From Antrihabitans auranticaus (GTDB lineage: Bacteria > Actinomycetota > Actinomycetes > Mycobacteriales > Mycobacteriaceae), in contig NZ_JAEMNW010000011.1 of assembly GCF_016481275.1 (NCBI RefSeq), positions 56,573-120,572 on the forward strand: a stretch of 64,000 bases of DNA, in the 5' to 3' direction. The translations under genes and the position numbers were made by a program. Below are positions 8,327 through 15,076 of this stretch, in pieces. A model generated the notes under the pieces. That model saw nothing but the letters and a program-made list of their open reading frames with translations. It was not told the origin of the DNA and did no database searches. The first letter of the stretch is position 1, and each line of letters begins with the position of its first letter.

Positions 8327-9196
8327 TTAGTCTTCGAATCTTGCGGTCACATCAGTCACCATGGAATGGGCCTTCTGGCGGGACACCAGCGGGAAATTAT
8401 CGGCCGGTGCCTCGGTCGCGTATTGCGCGGGCTTCGGAACCCAGAAGACGGCTCTTGCATCCACCGACCAGAGCAGAAACGACAGAGCAGTATCCGGCCA
8501 AGGTGACGGACCAAGCCGGGCACCCATATCGATGATGCTGGTTCGCTTTGTCCGGATACTGTCGCGAATATCGTCAAAGTCCGCATGGTTACGAAGGATG
8601 AAGCGAAGATAGTTCAGCCGGTGACCACCGGTTAGAAATGCCTCGGCATCATTCAAGTCGTACGGTGTGATGACGTGCTGAGCTTTTCGAATGTTTTTGT
8701 ACGTCACGGTATGTACAGACCCGATTCGGTTCCAAGCCTCGACACACTCGTAACCCTTGGTGACGACCTCCTCTAGCGACCGCGCTCCCTTCAACGCTGC
8801 TACGTCTTTGGTCAGGTCCGCTTGGAGGTTTTCGATCCGCTGATTCAAGTCACCTAGAATCTCTAATGTCTTTTCCTTCACGTGCTCGTCTCTGGCGTTC
8901 TCTGTCTTTGCCACTAGTTTTCGATACGCTTCCGCGATTTCACGCCAGGAGCTAGCCGTCACGTACGCATTTCCGACCGTGGTTTCGAAATCATCCGGTA
9001 CCTCGAGTGCGTCTGCAACGTCCTGCACGATGGCATCTGTGGCCCCCGCTGGTTGGGTGACCAGGAACGGGCGACGCCGCTTTCTGATTTCCTCGAGGAA
9101 TGTTTCGTACTTTTCGTAATCCGTTTCAGCCAACACAGATTCCCGCAGAACAGGGTTCATTTTGACCAGCGTGGGAAGGGTCGCAGGGTTGATCAC
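8327..9196 (-). CDS. hypothetical phage-type protein, 289 residues
   Basis: The start overlaps the upstream stop by 4 bases (ATGA), indicating coupled translation. The protein is soluble and largely helical. A probable coiled coil covers about residues 95-160 (LVAKTENARDEHVKEKTLEI and following), and a globular tryptophan-bearing C-terminal region follows. It does not look like a major capsid, portal or protease. A scaffold, size-control or assembly role would fit a satellite that reshapes a helper's particle, but that is speculation. Confidence 0.65.
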   Translation of the reverse strand: MINPATLPTLVKMNPVLRESVLAETDYEKYETFLEEIRKRRRPFLVTQPAGATDAIVQDVADALEVPDDFETTVGNAYVTASSWREIAEAYRKLVAKTENARDEHVKEKTLEILGDLNQRIENLQADLTKDVAALKGARSLEEVVTKGYECVEAWNRIGSVHTVTYKNIRKAQHVITPYDLNDAEAFLTGGHRLNYLRFILRNHADFDDIRDSIRTKRTSIIDMGARLGPSPWPDTALSFLLWSVDARAVFWVPKPAQYATEAPADNFPLVSRQKAHSMVTDVTARFED

Positions 9197-9387
9197 TTCG
9201 TAGCCTCGCTTTCACTGCGCGGAACTTGGCCTCGCCTACGAATGACCTCGCGCGCGTGCTGCTTGGCCGCTTCGACCTTCGCATCCACGTTGTACTTCTG
9301 CTGTAGTTGGCGGTTGAGTTCGATTATTTCGGTCTTTGTGAGGTCGCGTTCTGCCACAAAGGCGTTGATTGCTTCTAGATTTTCCAT
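9193..9387 (-). CDS. hypothetical small helical protein, 64 residues
   Basis: I chose the ATG at 9387 because an AGAAAAG stretch precedes it; a longer open frame reaches 9600 but runs through a strongly structured region. The sequence begins MENLEAINAFVAERDL and is a charged helix throughout (EIIELNRQLQQKY...). It overlaps the 289-residue gene by 4 bases, so the two products may interact. No family recognised. Confidence 0.5.
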   Translation of the reverse strand: MENLEAINAFVAERDLTKTEIIELNRQLQQKYNVDAKVEAAKQHAREVIRRRGQVPRSESEATK

Positions 9388-9666
9388 TGTTCTTTTCTGT
9401 TGTTGAAAATGATGTATCGAATGTCTTTGGGTGTACGCCCCGAGTCCCAGAATGTTGAGCGCATTAGGTGAGGGATTCCACAACCCCACGTGCGGCATCA
9501 AAACAAACGGCGAAAGGGACTCGGGGGCGCACACTTGTCTTCGGTTGACCACGGCGAACGAGTTCCGTGATGTTGCTCGTTGCGGTGTTCGATCAACCAA
9601 AGTCCCTGATCAACGAAAGGTTCCATCGCGACTCTCGTTGATCGGTTCCCGTGGGCTATTCCAATT
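9388..9666 (-). other. gene-free structured region with nested inverted repeats
   Basis: No convincing gene. It contains a long inverted repeat, with arms at 9431-9448 and 9516-9534 both reading close to GTGTgCGCCCCCGAGTCCC, and a second perfect one, GATCAACGA at 9608-9616 with TCGTTGATC at 9635-9643. A further GATCAAC lies at 9591-9597. A stem TCCCGTG/CACGGGA at 9647-9674 overlaps the end of the HTH gene. This could be a replication origin, a packaging recognition site, or a structured 5' leader for the genes at 9193-9387 and 8327-9196. Confidence 0.5.
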
Positions 9667-9891
9667 TCACGGGAGTTCAGGGGGGCGCGTGCGGTAGTCG
9701 GGTGTTTCGGCGCGGCGGATTTGAATTAGTTCGTTCAGCTTCGTTTTGGGAATCGACCAGGGCGCGCCTAGCGAGGCCTTATATGCTTCGAGGCTTTTGA
9801 CCAATTGGTATACGCGGTCTCGCGATACGCCTAGGGCCTTGGCGGCTTCTGCGACGGTTACAGTTTCACCGCCGTTGTTTTTTGTGTTCAT
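9667..9891 (-). CDS. excisionase-like helix-turn-helix protein
   Basis: The ATG at 9891 starts a 74-residue protein with a MerR/HTH_17-type domain: VTVAEAAKALGVSRDRVYQLVKSL, then a small wing region and a basic C-terminus. Recombination directionality factors of integrated elements and small phage regulators use this fold. It lies far from the integrase gene, so a regulatory role on the adjacent structured region is equally possible. An upstream in-frame ATG at 9951 is less likely because it would lie inside the leader downstream of a terminator. Confidence 0.65.
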   Translation of the reverse strand: MNTKNNGGETVTVAEAAKALGVSRDRVYQLVKSLEAYKASLGAPWSIPKTKLNELIQIRRAETPDYRTRPPELP

Positions 9892-9954
9892 CTGTGTTTT
9901 GTTCCAATGGGTTCTGCTCGGTTTTATCGTTTCGATAAGATTAGGGTGCAAAAT

Positions 9955-10016
9955 AAAAATGGCCGGACCAGGGCTCAGTAGCCCGTCCGACCGGAAAAAC
10001 GCATTCTTGTAGTGAC
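9955..10016 (-). ncRNA. candidate short RNA or attenuator leader
   Basis: A perfect TATAAT (-10, minus strand, 10023-10028) lies only about 30 bases upstream of a strong hairpin (9961-9994) followed by TTTTTATTTT. Transcription from it would end after about 60 bases, giving a small RNA, unless antitermination lets it continue into the HTH gene. The -35 is weak (TGGCAA at 17 bp spacing). Confidence 0.4.
9961..9994 (-). terminator. strong intrinsic terminator
   Basis: A GC-rich bipartite stem (GGCCGGAC with GTCCGaCCGG, and GGGCT with AGCCC around a CAGT loop) is followed on the minus strand by TTTTTATTTT. It would stop both read-through from the XRE-type gene and transcription from the 10023-10028 promoter. 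Confidence 0.75.
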
Positions 10017-10022
10017 AAAACT

Positions 10023-10028
10023 ATTATA
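10023..10028 (-). promoter_or_regulatory. -10 box, minus strand
   Basis: The reverse strand reads TATAAT exactly in a locally A/T-rich stretch. It points at the terminator hairpin and the HTH gene beyond. Confidence 0.45.
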
Positions 10029-10113
10029 CCATTTATTGCGACAAATTGCCATTCATGCTGGTAGGGCTATCAATTGCTGCAAGAATTGCGCTGATCTGTT
10101 GACGTTTTATGCG

Positions 10114-10383
10114 TCACTCACGCCGGAAGGTATACCGAATATTCAACTTGGACGCTATATCAAGCAAGAATGCCATACCAACTTTGTCCATCTGAAACGA
10201 GATAACATGACCCAACGCCTGCCGCCGCACGCGCAATTTAGCAGCCGCTCGGGTCTGGTTGATCTTACCCTTGTAGACGACATTCAGTTCGTCCACAACC
10301 GCCTTCGCAATCTCGATTTTCAGTGACGCCAACGCATCCGCACCACTGTAACCAGAGAAGTCGTGCCACTTCCTCGGCTTCAC
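10114..10383 (-). CDS. XRE/HTH-type transcriptional regulator, candidate repressor
   Basis: The GTG at 10383 lies 3 bases after the upstream stop. The 89-residue protein has a helix-turn-helix in its second half: INQTRAAAKLRVRRQALGHVI, followed by a helix ending KLNIRY. The first half is helical (ALASLKIEIAKAVVDELN). The layout resembles short HTH_37/XRE proteins, which serve as phage repressors or antitoxins. No partner toxin is evident. It is the last gene before the 9961-9994 terminator. Confidence 0.6.
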   Translation of the reverse strand: MKPRKWHDFSGYSGADALASLKIEIAKAVVDELNVVYKGKINQTRAAAKLRVRRQALGHVISFQMDKVGMAFLLDIASKLNIRYTFRRE

Positions 10384-10386
10384 GGT

Positions 10387-10596
10387 CTACCGGCCATCCT
10401 CGAGGCAATCGATTATGCGGTCGGCAAGTGATAATGCTTCCGATTCGCCAAGCTCGAATGCTAGATCGTCCAGATTGATAACAACGCAATCGGCTCGCGT
10501 CCGTACCTTAGTCGCCGGATCGTAAAAGCGGGACCGTGACCGCTTCACCCCTACATTGCTGATGCAACGGCCATGCAAGAACGCTTGAATCGCCAT
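10387..10596 (-). CDS. hypothetical small protein, 69 residues
   Basis: The ATG at 10596-10594 overlaps the upstream TGA by one base, favouring this start over the open frame reaching 10653. The N-terminus is basic (MAIQAFLHG...KRSRSRFYDP) and the C-terminus acidic and helical (EALSLADRIIDCLEDG). It is in a three-gene transcript with a zinc-ribbon-like protein and the XRE-type regulator. No family recognised. Confidence 0.5.
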   Translation of the reverse strand: MAIQAFLHGRCISNVGVKRSRSRFYDPATKVRTRADCVVINLDDLAFELGESEALSLADRIIDCLEDGR

Positions 10597-10829
10597 CAGA
10601 CGCGCCGAGAGGAGGGACGAACGCAACCAGGTGCATGGACCATGTTTATGCAATAGCTAATCTCGTCCATACTGAGCGTCGATTCTGAGCCGCACACATG
10701 ACATGTCCACATAAAACGCGCAGCGGCCTCGGGCGAGGATGCATCTACGCGGGTCATGGACGTTCGTTGTAGGAGCCCGGTTGTTTCGGATAATATTTTG
10801 CGTAGCCTGTTGTGCTGATTTTCATTCAT
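10596..10829 (-). CDS. small zinc-ribbon-like protein, 77 residues
   Basis: ATG at 10829 with a GAAAG ribosome site. A CHVC pair and two later single cysteines (ISYC, APGC) could bind one zinc ion. The N-terminus is a basic helix (NRLRKILSET). It is the first gene of the transcript leading to the XRE-type regulator. No family is recognised. Confidence 0.5.
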   Translation of the reverse strand: MNENQHNRLRKILSETTGLLQRTSMTRVDASSPEAAARFMWTCHVCGSESTLSMDEISYCINMVHAPGCVRPSSRRV

Positions 10830-11215
10830 TTTGATCTTGTTCTTTCAATATTTTTTGGTGACGTTGGTTAGTAGAGAGGTAGCCCGCCAGGCAGCCCCAC
10901 TACGGACAATCGGAACATCGGAACCCAAAGCGGGGCAGCCTTGCGGGCAACCTCGCCCAAGAGTCCTACCGGAGTTTTGTTACCCTCCGCTTCGCTACGG
11001 GCAACCCAAGGGTGAAAATGAAACCAATCGGTTTAAAATTCTCGTTACAAATTCACGCTCTTCGAATTTGGAACAGAAGCCGACCAAGCGCGGAACAGAG
11101 CCTTGCCGCTCTGCACCGGTTTAAAGATGACGTTACATTCCAAAATTTGGTAGGGCGCTGCCCTTAGTTCTTGGTGTTACGTTTGGTTTTTTGTCAATTA
11201 AGACCGCAGGTCACT
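10830..11215 (-). other. gene-free region upstream of the regulator genes
   Basis: No credible gene in 386 bases. It has an A/T-rich core around 11025-11055 with an inverted repeat AAACC-aatc-GGTTT and a duplicated CGGGCAACC (near 10949 and 11000). Together with the adjacent repeats at 11216-11349 it is a candidate promoter/origin region for the element. Confidence 0.4.
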
Positions 11216-11349
11216 CCGTGCCCACATTTTGCATACCCCCCTTCCCCCGGAGGGGGGTGGTAGCGGCCTAAAGAGAAGGGGGTGCGAATTGTGGGCACGG
11301 TAGGGGGTGTGCCTGCCTATAGAGAAGGGGGTGCGAATTGTGGGCACGG
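11216..11349. repeat. 29 bp direct repeats plus inverted copy at the 3' end of the ATPase gene
   Basis: Two identical 29-base copies lie at 11272-11300 and 11321-11349, 49 bases apart, both containing GGTGCGAATTGTGGGCACGG. An inverted copy at 11216-11233 matches 16 of 18 bases and can fold with the first copy into a long G/C-rich hairpin. The second copy is inside the ATPase coding end and supplies its C-terminal residues (CPQFAPPSL). Iterons, an operator, or a terminator for the ATPase transcript are all possible. Confidence 0.7.
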
Positions 11350-12528
11350 CCGCAGAACGGAGAGGTCGATCCCGTCTGCAAGTCGGTACCGCCAACTCGA
11401 CTCTTCGGTGCGAGCCAATATGCCGAGTAGCTGCAAAGATTGCAATTCTCGGTCCGTGGACTGGCGCGGCTGGTTGATACCGTTCTTAACATCTACCGTC
11501 GTTTGGTTTGGATTAGTCTCGAGCCATTTGAGTATCTGCAACCTCATCGGAGGAATGCAGTCGCTACCGCAACGTAAAACCATCGTCATCGCGTCTGCAC
11601 GTTCCATCCCGATAGCCACACCGCCAAGGAATAGGCTGAGTAGCTGTTTGGCTAGACGTGTCGGCATTTCGGGAGCATTCGCCATAGACGGCTCCCTGCC
11701 GTCACGTTCAACCGCTGTGCGCGCCTTTGTGATCAGTTCCGCCGCACACAGGATTGCATTTATTTCTTGCTTGGTTGGCTTGGGCTGGTCGTCCACGTCG
11801 ATACCCTCGAGAACGATTTTCACGTTGTCGGATAGTTCCGTCGCCATCGTGGATTCGTTACCGCTGCCCAACAACGCACTGCGCCCCGCTGACATGCGCA
11901 CCGCCTTTGAAGTCGAGTCCATTCGGCACAGTACAAAGCGGTCGCCCATGGCGGCAATGACAGACTGCGCCCTGTCCCAGGCCGTAGTGCAAGCGGCAAC
12001 TACAGTTACGCGCCCCGACCAGGTTAAGGATTTTCCGCCGTCGACACCCATTTTGCGGGTCCAGTTTCCGTCGTAAACCTCGCGGAGTGCGGCTAGGGTT
12101 TCGTTTTTCGCGTCTCCGCTTTTTGAAATAGTTGACGTGAAGTCTTTTATAACAATAATTCCATCGTCCCCAATTTCTCGGAGTAGTCCGCCAGTCGACG
12201 CCTTGGTTTGGTCCTTCGCGGGAGACGCTGACAACAGAGCGCCTTCGGAACCGATCACACTCACGGCTGTAACGTTTTCAACGGTGTGAAGAGAATCGAC
12301 CGTTACCGTTTTCGCGTTTCCAGAGCCCGAGATTAGAACCAGCCACGCAGGGGAACCAGAGAGTCGATGCGCCGCCGCAGCAGCCACGGTTGCGTGTAGT
12401 GCTTGCGTGTCGTAATGCTCGCCTAGAAATTCCGTCGATACGCGCGTCAGTACCTCGAGGTTCGCCTTTTGGGCATCTCGAGATACTGGCGTGGCATTGG
12501 CTTTTTTAGTTGTGGTTTCGGTGTTCAT
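11317..12528 (-). CDS. P-loop ATPase with C-terminal winged-helix-like region, probable replication protein
   Basis: ATG at 12528 with an AGGAAAA ribosome site; 403 residues. A degenerate Walker A (SGSGNAKTVTVDS) lies near residue 70. A Walker B-like GIIVIKDFTS is near 125. A sensor-like TVVAACTT precedes GDRFVLCRMDST, a combination I associate with an actinobacterial ATPase family found in mobile elements. The last about 90 residues look like a winged helix (VDVKNGINQPRQSTDRELQSL). A DNA-unwinding or replication-initiation role is likely, since no other replication gene exists here. It is not a large terminase: there is no nuclease domain. Confidence 0.6.
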   Translation of the reverse strand: MNTETTTKKANATPVSRDAQKANLEVLTRVSTEFLGEHYDTQALHATVAAAAAHRLSGSPAWLVLISGSGNAKTVTVDSLHTVENVTAVSVIGSEGALLSASPAKDQTKASTGGLLREIGDDGIIVIKDFTSTISKSGDAKNETLAALREVYDGNWTRKMGVDGGKSLTWSGRVTVVAACTTAWDRAQSVIAAMGDRFVLCRMDSTSKAVRMSAGRSALLGSGNESTMATELSDNVKIVLEGIDVDDQPKPTKQEINAILCAAELITKARTAVERDGREPSMANAPEMPTRLAKQLLSLFLGGVAIGMERADAMTMVLRCGSDCIPPMRLQILKWLETNPNQTTVDVKNGINQPRQSTDRELQSLQLLGILARTEESSWRYRLADGIDLSVLRPCPQFAPPSL

Positions 12529-12547
12529 TTTTCCTATTGGTTTTTGT

Positions 12548-12766
12548 TTAGACGAAAGATGTTTCGAGTTTGTAAAACTTGAGAAGGTTGTGAAGAATCG
12601 TATCCGTATCAGGACCAGGGCAACCGTGGTTAACCAGGCATAGATCGGTGCGAATCAGGACGGTTGTGCCACATACCGGGCAGGAGCAACGACCGATGAA
12701 GTCGCCCTGCTTTGTGGTGATAACACCGGTAGGCGCGACCCATTCGCTAAACGCTTTGTAATTCAA
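12548..12766 (-). CDS. small zinc-binding-like protein, about 72 residues
   Basis: I favour the TTG at 12766, preceded by AAAAGGAAT; the frame is open to 12802. It contains RCSCPVCGTTVLI and a later NHGCPG, which could form a zinc ribbon. It sits directly upstream of the ATPase gene in the early transcript. The role is unknown; small cysteine-rich proteins are common in actinophage early regions. Confidence 0.5.
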   Translation of the reverse strand: MNYKAFSEWVAPTGVITTKQGDFIGRCSCPVCGTTVLIRTDLCLVNHGCPGPDTDTILHNLLKFYKLETSFV

Positions 12767-12863
12767 TTGTTTTTCATTCCTTTTGGAGTCTTTTTGATTC
12801 AATTGTATTCAACGGTTCGGTGCCGGGGAAGTTGGGGGAACGGATACGAACGCGGGTCGAAAC

Positions 12864-13220
12864 TTAATCCAGCGAAATCGCGTACTCTCCATCGAACATG
12901 TCCATACACATTCCGTGACGCCGCACAGCATCGAAGTCGGTTTGTTGCTCTCCGGTGCATTCGGTCCACACACTCGAAATACAGTCGTTGCACGCGACCA
13001 GGCTTACCGGTTCGGCGTCCAGTTCTGCGGGCTGTCCAACCTCCCGCCGATACAGGTACATGATCGATCTCGGCACCGGATGAATCAGGAACTCGGCTGC
13101 GCAGATGAAGCAACGCTGTCCGTCGATGTGGTCAGCGTGAACGTTGCTGAGTTGCGCGCTGTTCAGTGTGCCCCAGAAGTCGCCGGTATTCCGTACTGGT
13201 TTCATGTTGTCTAGTGTCAT
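12864..13220 (-). CDS. hypothetical early protein with cysteine pairs, about 118 residues
   Basis: Start uncertain: ATG at 13220, or the longer frame from 13265. The sequence has CFIC in the middle and CNDC later, plausible zinc ligands, and an acidic end (MFDGEYAISLD). It belongs to the run of small genes between integrase and ATPase. No family recognised. Confidence 0.5.
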   Translation of the reverse strand: MTLDNMKPVRNTGDFWGTLNSAQLSNVHADHIDGQRCFICAAEFLIHPVPRSIMYLYRREVGQPAELDAEPVSLVACNDCISSVWTECTGEQQTDFDAVRRHGMCMDMFDGEYAISLD

Positions 13221-13313
13221 GGTGTTTTGAACGTGTTCATTTCGGTTTGTATTCCCGCCGCTCAAACGAAAGTAGCGGAAACGAATTAAAGGCAGGAATA
13301 GCGCGATTGAGAA

Positions 13314-13463
13314 TCACTCATTCAGCCGAATGCTGCAACCCAGTAGATTTGCGACACGTCGTCTACATTCGTCGGTTGGCCGCGCTTCCCGTTCTGCCCG
13401 ATCAGCTTCACGGCGAATGCGTTCAATGTCGACATAAATAGTTCTTGTTGTTTTGGTAGACAA
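13314..13463 (-). CDS. hypothetical small protein, about 49 residues
   Basis: A TTG at 13463 follows a CGGAG site and starts MSTKTTRTIYVDIERIRREA, a charged helix with a basic tail. The frame is open back to 13517. A competing 37-codon ATG frame overlaps in another phase. Low certainty; position and charge suit a small phage early gene. Confidence 0.35.
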   Translation of the reverse strand: MSTKTTRTIYVDIERIRREADRAEREARPTDECRRRVANLLGCSIRLNE

Positions 13464-13642
13464 CGGTCGTAGCTCCGTCTGCGCCAGGGCTACCCTGACA
13501 GCATTGCGACACAACAATTTCCGATAGGCTTGCTGTGTTCATTTCCGAACGGACCTGGCCGAAGCCAGACAACCTAACATGGGTCCAACACGTGCTGTAT
13601 TTCTATTGTTCCCGTCACCCGACGTGCTGAGTATGAGCTACG

Positions 13643-15043
13643 TCACACTTTCCACGTAATTTGCACATAGTCAAAGTTAAATGGTTGGTTTCGTTCGCTC
13701 GCTGGAACCGCCAACAGCGTCACGTCCATCAACTCAGCGATGATCTTGCCCTGCACGGTAGGCGATGCTTTCGACCAGGCTTCCGCTAGATCATCACCCT
13801 GCAAGAGCAGATCAGCGGTTGGGCTTACGGTTCTGGCTTTCACTAGCTGCTCGTCTATGTTGTTGATCTTGGCATTCAACCGCTGGTTAATGATCTTGAT
13901 CTGCTCGAAGTCCCAGCCCATATCTCTATCCGCGAACGCCGCCGCCGCTGCGCGCTTCTGCTCAACCAAACTATCCCGTTCCGCTTGCAATCCAACAACA
14001 TCAATCTCCACGTCGTTCCGCGCAAGGATCAAGCCAAAGTCTTCTCGACCCAGCCGCTCCACAACCAACGCGGCAATGTTGGCGTCAACATGCGCGACCT
14101 CTCGAGAAAGATGCAGGTTTCGACACCGGTACACCGCACGCCCGCGATGGTCGCTCGAAGACTCCAACGGCTTGCCGCAAGTCCGTCCTTCAACTACACG
14201 CCCGCATCGGTAGACACCGACGCCCGGGTACCGTCGCTTGAAGACGTGACTTCGCTTCCGTGACGGGTCCGCAAGTAACGCACGTACACCGTAGAACTCA
14301 TCCGGGCTAACAAGCGGTTCCCACTTCCCCTGCACGCCCTCCAGAATTTTTCCCCGAAGTTCGACCAAACCGGCGTTCCTCGCACGAGCAACGACCTTGC
14401 GCACTGACACAGGAGTCCACTCGGCACCTCGAGCACTCGGTAAGCCGCGCTTGTTGAACTCCGCTGCGATACCGCGTAACGACTCGCCCCGCAACAGCTT
14501 GGCCGTCGCCTCCCTGATTGCGTCGGCCTCTTCGGGAACAGTATTCAGCCCCTCGTCCCAACCGAACGGTCTAGCGCCTCCCCGGTGCTTTCCGTCGATA
14601 GCGCGGTTCCTGTGGCTGTCGAGCATCCGTTCCCGTTGCTTCTCGATCTCGTAGCGGTTCTGCACCGCCTGGCCTCGCGCGTGAGCGCGTCCTGAAGCGC
14701 TACTCAAATCGACACTGCCGGAACGCAGCGTTTGAACCTCTACGCACCGACTTTCGACCAGATCAATCAGTCGCTCAAGCTCAAGCGGTCTTCGGTACAG
14801 CCTGTCGGTGTCGCGAATGAGTAGCGCATCAACCGCTCCGCGCTCAATCGCGTCCATCAAGCCTTCGTAGGCAGGGCGAGGTTTCTTGCCCGACGCCGTA
14901 ATGTCGTTGTCCTCGAATACTTCCACCACTTGCCAGCCGCGCCGATCCGCTTCGGCTCGACAGTCGCGTTCCTGATGATCAACGCCGTGCCGGTCGCCGC
15001 CACCCTGAGTTTTCGATATGCGCACGTAGATTGCGGTTTTCAT
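13643..15043 (-). CDS. int: large serine integrase
   Basis: The 466-residue site-specific recombinase integrates and excises the element. The N-terminal resolvase domain has the catalytic Ser in AIYVRISKTQ and conserved arginines including DTDRLYRR. A recombinase domain begins near residue 150 (HRGGARPFGWD). A zinc-ribbon domain with Cys residues around CGRVVEGRTCGKP and YRCRN follows, then a coiled coil near 360-420. All parts look intact. The gene starts only about 40 bases from attR and runs in the same direction as xth, so host transcripts of the def operon run straight into it. Confidence 0.95.
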   Translation of the reverse strand: MKTAIYVRISKTQGGGDRHGVDHQERDCRAEADRRGWQVVEVFEDNDITASGKKPRPAYEGLMDAIERGAVDALLIRDTDRLYRRPLELERLIDLVESRCVEVQTLRSGSVDLSSASGRAHARGQAVQNRYEIEKQRERMLDSHRNRAIDGKHRGGARPFGWDEGLNTVPEEADAIREATAKLLRGESLRGIAAEFNKRGLPSARGAEWTPVSVRKVVARARNAGLVELRGKILEGVQGKWEPLVSPDEFYGVRALLADPSRKRSHVFKRRYPGVGVYRCGRVVEGRTCGKPLESSSDHRGRAVYRCRNLHLSREVAHVDANIAALVVERLGREDFGLILARNDVEIDVVGLQAERDSLVEQKRAAAAAFADRDMGWDFEQIKIINQRLNAKINNIDEQLVKARTVSPTADLLLQGDDLAEAWSKASPTVQGKIIAELMDVTLLAVPASERNQPFNFDYVQITWKV

Positions 15044-15076
15044 AGACTACAGACTACACAGTTAAAACTTGACGAA

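Noticed and set aside
11317..12528. P-loop protein as a large terminase
   Set aside because: Walker region and following motifs fit a replication-type ATPase; no RNase H-like nuclease domain and a winged-helix-like end.
13374..13487. 37-codon ATG frame starting MSTLNAFAVKL
   Set aside because: It overlaps a better charged-helix frame in another phase with a GGAG-type site; cannot be excluded but less likely.
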